A DNA stretch of 40,149 bases from Sphingomonas sp. CCH9-E2 (GTDB taxonomy: Bacteria > Pseudomonadota > Alphaproteobacteria > Sphingomonadales > Sphingomonadaceae). Numbering within the stretch: the first letter of the stretch is position 1; each line of letters starts with the position of its first letter. The DNA lies in NCBI RefSeq assembly GCF_001557215.1, contig NZ_LSJM01000412.1:1-40149 (forward strand). The letters run 5' to 3'. The translations under genes were made by a program, and so were the position numbers. Below the pieces are notes generated by a model, which saw only the letters and a program-made list of their open reading frames with translations, was not told the DNA's origin and made no database searches. Below are positions 35,068 through 40,149 of the stretch, in pieces.

Positions 35068-35080
35068 TGTTAGCGCTACC
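35068..35080 (-). promoter_or_regulatory. LacI-type operator in the divergent GH3/GH67 region
   Basis: TGTTAGCGCTACC lies midway in the 126-base gap between the divergent GH3 and GH67 genes. It is identical to the site at 24312 and, inverted, to 20975. It closely resembles the Caulobacter xylose operator as I remember it. It could control both directions. Confidence 0.8.
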
Positions 35081-35107
35081 ATGATATGACGGAGTCGCGC
35101 TTGTCAA
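35081..35107 (-). promoter_or_regulatory. Promoter of the minus-strand xylan operon
   Basis: On the minus strand TTGACA (35107-35102) and TATCAT (35086-35081) are separated by 15 bases, with the operator directly downstream of the -10. The spacing is short, but the -35 is perfect. Confidence 0.55.
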
Positions 35108-35155
35108 GCCGCGACCGGGCAGGAATCGGATCGGCGCGCGACGAAGGGGATGAGG

Positions 35156-37168
35156 ATGGGGATCGCGCGGCTTTGTGCCCTGCTGCTGCTCGTAATGGCG
35201 CTGACGGCGGGCGGTGTGGCGCGGGCGGAGGACGGATATTGGCTGTGGCTCCGCAATGCGCCGCTGAGCGATGCTGCGCAGCATGAGCGCGTCGCCGTCA
35301 CATTGATCGGCAGCGATTCGCCGACCGCCGAGCTGGCGCGCGCGGAGCTGCAACGCGGGCTTGCCGAGCTGCGCGTCGCATCGCAATCCGCGATCACGTT
35401 GCGCAAACGCGCCCGGTCGGGTGAGCGCGCCGGGGCGTTTCAAATCGATGGCCCGGCCATCACTTCAGCCAGCGAAACCGGTCTTCTTTACGGTGTCTTC
35501 GCGCTGCTGCGGGAGCTGGGGCAGGGCAAGCCGCTGTCCGCGATCCGGCGCGATGAAAGCCCCGCTTATGACCTGCGCATGCTCAACCATTGGGACAATC
35601 CCGACGGCCATGTCGAGCGCGGCTATGCCGGGCGGTCGATTTTCGACTGGTGGCATCTGCCCGGCCATGTCGATGCGCGGATGACCGATTATGCGCGTGC
35701 CAATGCCTCGATCGGCATCAACGGCGTCGTCATCAACAACGTCAACGCGCGCGCGATGATGCTGGAGCCGCGCTATATCGCCAAGATCAAGGCGCTGGCC
35801 GACACCTTCCGACCCTGGGGCATCCGCGTCTATGTCTCCGCCCGCTTCTCCGCGCCGCGCGACATCGGCGGGCTGAAGGTCGCCGACCCGCTCGATCCTG
35901 CCGTGCGCGCCTGGTGGAAGACAAAGGCCGACGAGATCTACGCGACGATCCCCGATTTCGGGGGTTTTCTGGTGAAGGCCAATTCCGAAGGCCAGCCGGG
36001 ACCGCAGGATTATGGCCGCAGCCATGCCGATGGCGCGAACATGCTGGCCGCGGCGATCGGCGACCGCGGTACCGTGATCTGGCGCGCCTTCGTTTATGCC
36101 GCCGAAAATCGAGAGGACCGCGCGAAGCAGGCATTCACCGAGTTCGCACCGCTTGACGGCAAGTTCGCGCCGAATGTGGTGGTTCAGGTGAAGAACGGAC
36201 CGATCGACTTCCAGCCGCGCGAGCCGTTCCACCCGCTGTTCGGGGCGATGCCGAAGACGCGGCTGAGCCTGGAGCTGCAGATTACCAAGGAATATCTCGG
36301 CTTCGCTTCGCACCTCGCCTTCCTCGCGCCCTTGTTCGAGGAGGCGCTCGACGCCGACACCGGGCGCAGCGGCAGTGTCGCGCGGACGGTCAGCGTGATT
36401 GCCGGCGTTGCCAATACCGGAAGCGACCGCAACTGGACCGGATCGCATTTCGATCAGGCGAACTGGTATGCCTTTGGCCGCCTGGCGTGGGATCCGCGCC
36501 TGCCGAGTGCGCAGATCGCGCGCGAATGGGCGACGCTGACGTTCAGCCGCGACCCGGCATTCCTCAATGCGGTCGTGCCAATGATGCTGGGTAGCCGGGA
36601 GGCGGTGGTCGATTACATGACCCCGCTCGGCCTTGCGCATGTGATGGGCACCGGGCACCACTATGGCCCCGCGCCGTGGGTGTCGGACCTCGCCCGGCCC
36701 GAATGGAATCCGGTCTATTACCACCGCGCCGATCGCGACGGCATCGGCTTTGACCGGACCGCCACCGGCAGCAACGCGCTCGCCCAATATGCGCCCGACG
36801 TGGCCAAGCGGTTGCTCGCGGACGAGGAACTGCTGCTATGGTTCCGCCGCGTGTCGTGGGACCATCGGTTGAGCAATGGGCGGACGCTGTGGGAGGAACT
36901 GCCGCGCCACTACGACCGCGGCATCGCGACGGTCGAGCGGATGCGCGCGACCTGGGCCAGTCTCGCGCCGTATGTCGATGCGCAGCGCCATCGCGCGGTC
37001 GCCGACTTCCTCACGATCCAGCGCGACGAGGCGCAATGGTGGCGCGACGCCAGCCTTGCGTACTGGTCGGCCACGTCCGGTCGCGCGCTGCCCGCCGGTC
37101 ATGCTGCACCCCCGCACCCGCTCACCTGGTACCAGGCGCAGCGTTTTCCCGAGGCACCGGGCGAATGA
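35156..37168 (+). CDS. GH67 alpha-glucuronidase
   Basis: GH67 enzymes release 4-O-methyl-D-glucuronic acid from the non-reducing end of xylo-oligosaccharides. The 670-residue protein has a Sec signal (MGIARLCALLLLVMALTAGGVARA). The family blocks are clear: NHWDNPDGHVERGYAGRSIF, GINGVVINNVNA, and the acid Glu277 in VKANSEGQPGPQDYGR. The two general-base carboxylates fit Asp350 in VQVKNGPID and Glu378 in LELQITKEYLG, spaced 28 residues as in the Geobacillus enzyme. Of two ATGs, the one at 35156 is chosen because AAGGGG lies at a workable distance; the ATG at 35150 follows that run at once. It heads the operon GH67-LacI-xylonate dehydratase. Confidence 0.94.
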   Translation: MGIARLCALLLLVMALTAGGVARAEDGYWLWLRNAPLSDAAQHERVAVTLIGSDSPTAELARAELQRGLAELRVASQSAITLRKRARSGERAGAFQIDGPAITSASETGLLYGVFALLRELGQGKPLSAIRRDESPAYDLRMLNHWDNPDGHVERGYAGRSIFDWWHLPGHVDARMTDYARANASIGINGVVINNVNARAMMLEPRYIAKIKALADTFRPWGIRVYVSARFSAPRDIGGLKVADPLDPAVRAWWKTKADEIYATIPDFGGFLVKANSEGQPGPQDYGRSHADGANMLAAAIGDRGTVIWRAFVYAAENREDRAKQAFTEFAPLDGKFAPNVVVQVKNGPIDFQPREPFHPLFGAMPKTRLSLELQITKEYLGFASHLAFLAPLFEEALDADTGRSGSVARTVSVIAGVANTGSDRNWTGSHFDQANWYAFGRLAWDPRLPSAQIAREWATLTFSRDPAFLNAVVPMMLGSREAVVDYMTPLGLAHVMGTGHHYGPAPWVSDLARPEWNPVYYHRADRDGIGFDRTATGSNALAQYAPDVAKRLLADEELLLWFRRVSWDHRLSNGRTLWEELPRHYDRGIATVERMRATWASLAPYVDAQRHRAVADFLTIQRDEAQWWRDASLAYWSATSGRALPAGHAAPPHPLTWYQAQRFPEAPGE

Positions 37169-37229
37169 TTGCGCTCCCACTTCGAGTGACGCTGCGCTTG
37201 CTGCGACGGGCAAACGGGGCGTATGTGCC

Positions 37230-38339
37230 ATGATCATGGCCTCTACCGCATCTGCCAAGCCCCGTTCGTCCCGCCGCCGTGGTGGCGCTCCCACCATCGC
37301 CGATGTCGCGGCGGAGGCGCATTGCTCGCCGATGACGGTCAGCCGCGTGATCAATGGCGAGGGCAATGTGCGCGAGAATACGCGCGAACAGGTGCTGGCC
37401 GCGATTGCCAAGCTCAACTTCGCGCCCAACCGCGCGGCGCGCAGCCTGGCTGGTGGCGAGCAACTGCGCATCGCACTGATGTTCGACAACCCCTCGGCTT
37501 CTTACCTCAGCGAATTCCTGATGGGCGCGCTGGAAGAGGCGAGCCGCGCCGACATCCACCTCGTCGTCCAGAATTGCGAGAATGTCGCTGAGGCCAAGTC
37601 GCTGGTCCATCACCTGATCGATGGCGGGATCAGGGGCTTCATTCTCCCCCCGCCCTTGTGCGACGACCAGAGCGTGCTCGACCTGATCACCGACGCCGGT
37701 GCCATCGCCATCGCGGTCGGCCCCGGCAAGGCGAGCGGATCGCATGCCGCCGTGCTGATCGACGATTTCCAGGCCGCATATGATATGACGCGGCACATCA
37801 TCGACCTGGGCCATAGCCGCATCGGCTTCATCATCGGCAACCCCGAACAGGTGTCGAGCGGCCGCCGCCTCAACGGCTACAAGGCCGCGCTCGAAGCCGC
37901 CGGCATTCCGATCCGCGAAGAACTGATCGCGCAGGGTCGCTTCACCTATCGCTCGGGCATGCAGGCGTCGGAGCGGCTGATCTCGGTCGATCCGCGCCCG
38001 ACCGCGATCTTCGCATCGAACGACGACATGGCCGCGGCGACCGTCGCGGTTGCGCACCGGCTGCACCTCGACGTGCCCAACGACATCACCGTCTGCGGGT
38101 TCGACGATACCGCGATGGCGAGCACGATTTGGCCCGAGCTCACCACGATCCGCCAGCCGATCCGCGGCATGACCGCCTGGGCCGTGTCGGCGGCAGTGCG
38201 CTTCCTCAAGGCCAAGCGCAACGGCGAGCCGCTGGAGGTCGAACAGAAGACCTTGCCCTATACGTTGGTGCGTCGCGATTCGGATTCCGCGCCGACCCTC
38301 GCCCACCGCGCCTCGCCCAAACGGAGTCCCAATGCCTGA
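37230..38339 (+). CDS. LacI-family regulator, probable xylose/xylan repressor
   Basis: The 369-residue protein has the LacI helix-turn-helix (about residues 20-70: TIADVAAEAHCSPMTVSRVINGEGNV) with the hinge helix NRAARSLAGG. The periplasmic-binding-like effector domain follows (RIALMFDNPSASYLSEFLMGALEEAS, IGFIIGNPEQVSSGRRLNGYKAAL, PTAIFASNDDMAAAT, CGFDDTAMASTIWPELTTIRQP). It sits between alpha-glucuronidase and xylonate dehydratase, and its stop overlaps the dehydratase start by eight bases. The shared operators at 20975, 24312 and 35068 are the expected targets. The likely effector is xylose or a xylan-derived sugar. Two ATGs (37230, 37236) compete; no strong ribosome site precedes either. 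It would also regulate its own operon through the site at 35068. Confidence 0.88.
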   Translation: MIMASTASAKPRSSRRRGGAPTIADVAAEAHCSPMTVSRVINGEGNVRENTREQVLAAIAKLNFAPNRAARSLAGGEQLRIALMFDNPSASYLSEFLMGALEEASRADIHLVVQNCENVAEAKSLVHHLIDGGIRGFILPPPLCDDQSVLDLITDAGAIAIAVGPGKASGSHAAVLIDDFQAAYDMTRHIIDLGHSRIGFIIGNPEQVSSGRRLNGYKAALEAAGIPIREELIAQGRFTYRSGMQASERLISVDPRPTAIFASNDDMAAATVAVAHRLHLDVPNDITVCGFDDTAMASTIWPELTTIRQPIRGMTAWAVSAAVRFLKAKRNGEPLEVEQKTLPYTLVRRDSDSAPTLAHRASPKRSPNA

Positions 38340-40110
38340 CGACACACCGGTGCGGCTGCGGTCGCGCGACTGGTTCGACAATCCCGAACGCTGGGACATG
38401 ACCGCGCTCTATCTCGAGCGGTTCATGAACTATGGCGTCACGCCCGAAGAGCTGCAGTCGGGCAAGCCGATCATCGGCATCGCGCAGTCGGGCAGCGACC
38501 TCAGCCCCTGCAACCGCATCCATCTCGATCTCGCCAAGCGCGTGCGCGACGGCATTCGCGACGCGGGCGGCATTCCGATCGAGTTTCCGGTCCATCCGAT
38601 TTTCGAAAATTGCCGCAGGCCGACTGCGGCGCTCGACCGCAACCTTGCCTATCTCGGCCTGGTCGAACTGCTTAACGGTTACCCGATCGACGGCGTGGTG
38701 CTGACCACCGGCTGCGACAAGACCACGCCGAGCCAGGTGATGGCGGCGACCACGGTCGACATCCCCGCGATCGTGCTGTCGGGCGGGCCGATGCTCGACG
38801 GTTGGCATGAAGGCGAGCTGGTCGGTTCCGGCACCGTGATCTGGCGCAGCCGCCGCGCGCTCGCGGCGGGCGAGATCGACGAGGCCGAGTTTCTGCGCCG
38901 CGCGACCAGCAGCGCGCCCTCGGCCGGGCACTGCAATTCGATGGGCACCGCATCGACGATGAACGCGGTCGCGGAAGCGCTCGGCCTGTCGCTCACCGGC
39001 TGCGCGGCGATCCCGGCGCCCTATCGCGAGCGCGGGCAGATCGCCTATCGCACCGGTCAGCGCATCGTGGACATGGTGCGGGAGGATCTGCGTCCATCGA
39101 AGATCCTGACGCGCGAGGCATTCCTCAATGCCATTGCCACCGTCACCGTGTGCGGTGGATCGTCCAACGCTCAGCCGCATATCGTCGCAATGGCGCGCCA
39201 TGCGGGCCTCGAGCTGGAGCCGGAGCTCTGGTACGACCATGGCTATCACCTGCCGCTGCTCGTCAACATGCAGCCCGCAGGCAAGTATCTCGGCGAGCGC
39301 TTCCACCGTGCGGGCGGCGTGCCCGCCGCCATGTGGGAATTGCTGCAGGCGGGGAAGCTGCACGGCGATTGCCTGACCGTAACCGGGCGCAGCGTCGCGG
39401 AGAATCTGGCGGAAAGCGAGGCTCGCGATCGTGAGGTGATCCGCCCCTTCGCCGATCCACTGCAGGAGAATGCCGGCTTCCTGGTACTCAGCGGCAATCT
39501 GTTCGACTTCGCGATCATGAAGACGTCGGTGATCTCCGCGGAGTTCCGCAAACGCTATCTCTCGCGGCCCGGTGCGGAGAATGTGTTCGAGGCGCGTGCG
39601 ATCGTGTTCGACGGGTCGGACGATTATCACCACCGCATCAACGATCCCGATCTGAACATCGACGCCGACTGCATCCTCGTGATGCGTTCGGCCGGCGTGC
39701 TCGGCTGGCCGGGGTCCGCGGAAGTGGTCAATATGCAGCCGCCCGATGCGCTGATCCGCAGCGGGGTGAACTGGCTGCCGACGCTCGGCGATGGCCGTCA
39801 GTCGGGGACGTCGGACAGCCCCTCGATCCTCAACGCCTCGCCCGAAAGCGCGGCGGGGGGCGGGCTGGCGTGGCTGCGCACCGGCGACACGATCCGCATC
39901 GACCTCAACACCCGCCGCTGCGACATGCTGGTCGAGGCGGACGAGATCGTGCGGCGCAAGGGCGATGGGTTGCCCGAGGTTCCGGCGAGCAACACGCCCT
40001 GGGAGCAGTTGGCGCGCGAAAAGACCGGGCAGCTGGGCGAGGGCGCGGTGCTGGAGTTCGCACTGGACTATCGCCAGACGTCGAAGACGCTGCCGCGACA
40101 TAATCATTGA
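38332..40110 (+). CDS. xylD: D-xylonate dehydratase (IlvD/Edd family)
   Basis: XylD dehydrates D-xylonate to 2-keto-3-deoxyxylonate in the oxidative Weimberg/Dahms xylose pathway. The 592-residue protein matches the Caulobacter enzyme in length and in long stretches such as TALYLERFMNYG, SPCNRIHLDL, TTGCDKTTP, SGGPMLDGWHE and WLRTGDTIRIDLN, and both end in LPRHNH. The iron-sulphur cluster cysteines Cys60, Cys128 and Cys201 are at the same positions. It is co-translated with the LacI regulator through an eight-base overlap. The other pathway enzymes (xylose dehydrogenase, lactonase, the keto-acid steps) are not in the window and should be elsewhere. Arabinonate or gluconate as alternative substrates cannot be excluded, but context favours xylonate. 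Confidence 0.94.
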   Translation: MPDDTPVRLRSRDWFDNPERWDMTALYLERFMNYGVTPEELQSGKPIIGIAQSGSDLSPCNRIHLDLAKRVRDGIRDAGGIPIEFPVHPIFENCRRPTAALDRNLAYLGLVELLNGYPIDGVVLTTGCDKTTPSQVMAATTVDIPAIVLSGGPMLDGWHEGELVGSGTVIWRSRRALAAGEIDEAEFLRRATSSAPSAGHCNSMGTASTMNAVAEALGLSLTGCAAIPAPYRERGQIAYRTGQRIVDMVREDLRPSKILTREAFLNAIATVTVCGGSSNAQPHIVAMARHAGLELEPELWYDHGYHLPLLVNMQPAGKYLGERFHRAGGVPAAMWELLQAGKLHGDCLTVTGRSVAENLAESEARDREVIRPFADPLQENAGFLVLSGNLFDFAIMKTSVISAEFRKRYLSRPGAENVFEARAIVFDGSDDYHHRINDPDLNIDADCILVMRSAGVLGWPGSAEVVNMQPPDALIRSGVNWLPTLGDGRQSGTSDSPSILNASPESAAGGGLAWLRTGDTIRIDLNTRRCDMLVEADEIVRRKGDGLPEVPASNTPWEQLAREKTGQLGEGAVLEFALDYRQTSKTLPRHNH

Positions 40111-40120
40111 ACCGTTCAAT

Positions 40121-40149
40121 TCCTCCCCTGCGCAGCAGGGGAGGGGGAC
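40121..40149. repeat. Start of a second GGGGAGG-type repeat, cut by the window edge
   Basis: TCCTCCCCTGCGCAGCAGGG and the bases after it form a palindromic arm closely resembling that at 22530. It begins eleven bases after the xylD stop and may also act as a terminator stem. Confidence 0.55.

Noticed and set aside
38206..40119. 637-codon minus-strand frame opposite xylonate dehydratase
   Set aside because: The plus strand matches the dehydratase throughout, including the three cluster cysteines; the antisense frame is Arg/His/Ala-rich without motifs.
1..40149. CRISPR arrays, rRNA, insertion sequences and riboswitches
   Set aside because: None was seen: no regularly spaced repeats, no transposase motif and no known aptamer core. 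A weak non-coding RNA could still be missed by eye.

Overview
This window looks like chromosomal DNA of an alphaproteobacterium of the Sphingomonas/Novosphingobium group. The base composition is visibly GC-rich. Ribosomal protein S9 carries a long N-terminal extension, and there are two TonB-dependent receptors, GTG and TTG starts and apparently leaderless promoters. The best recognised proteins resemble the D-mannonate dehydratase of Novosphingobium and the D-xylonate dehydratase of Caulobacter. Identifications rest on recalled motifs and family knowledge; no search was run.

Left part (1-13 kb). The first 800 bases hold a 5'-broken mobA-like gene and only the 3' portion of a tRNA-Val(GAC), probably the scar of a tRNA-targeted integration. 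Next come a Gln/Gly-rich small protein, an overlapping lipid-kinase/metallophosphoesterase pair, and on the minus strand a large autotransporter with a trypsin-like domain. A minus-strand block follows: ctaA, cutA and a secreted unknown form one overlapping unit, followed by rplM-rpsI with their own promoter. A MerC-domain protein, an orphan membrane protein, a Zur-like Fur-family regulator, pnuC and nadR follow, the last two being an NAD salvage pair.

Middle part (13-21 kb). dxs (isoprenoid precursor synthesis) ends in a strong terminator. A TonB-dependent receptor, a methyl-accepting chemotaxis protein and a DUF2332 protein follow.

Right part (21-40 kb) is a glucuronoxylan utilisation locus. 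A sugar/H+ symporter, a tryptophan-halogenase-like flavoprotein and a TonB-Xanth-Caul type receptor are followed by the minus-strand operon GH3-GH3-manD-GH10 and the divergent plus-strand operon GH67 alpha-glucuronidase - LacI regulator - xylonate dehydratase. The same 13-bp operator occurs three times (20975, 24312, 35068), each at the putative promoter of a transport or hydrolase unit. This suggests one regulon run by the LacI protein encoded inside the locus. The inferred flow is as follows: the receptor brings xylo-oligosaccharides into the periplasm; GH10, GH67 and GH3 enzymes cut them; xylose enters by the symporter and is oxidised through xylonate; glucuronate-derived mannonate is dehydrated by ManD. 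Xylose dehydrogenase, the later Weimberg steps and the uronate isomerase/reductase are not in the window.

No CRISPR array, rRNA, insertion sequence or transposase was seen. The most unusual signals are the tRNA fragment, the operator-defined xylan regulon with its embedded halogenase-like gene, the protease autotransporter, and several orphan small or secreted proteins.
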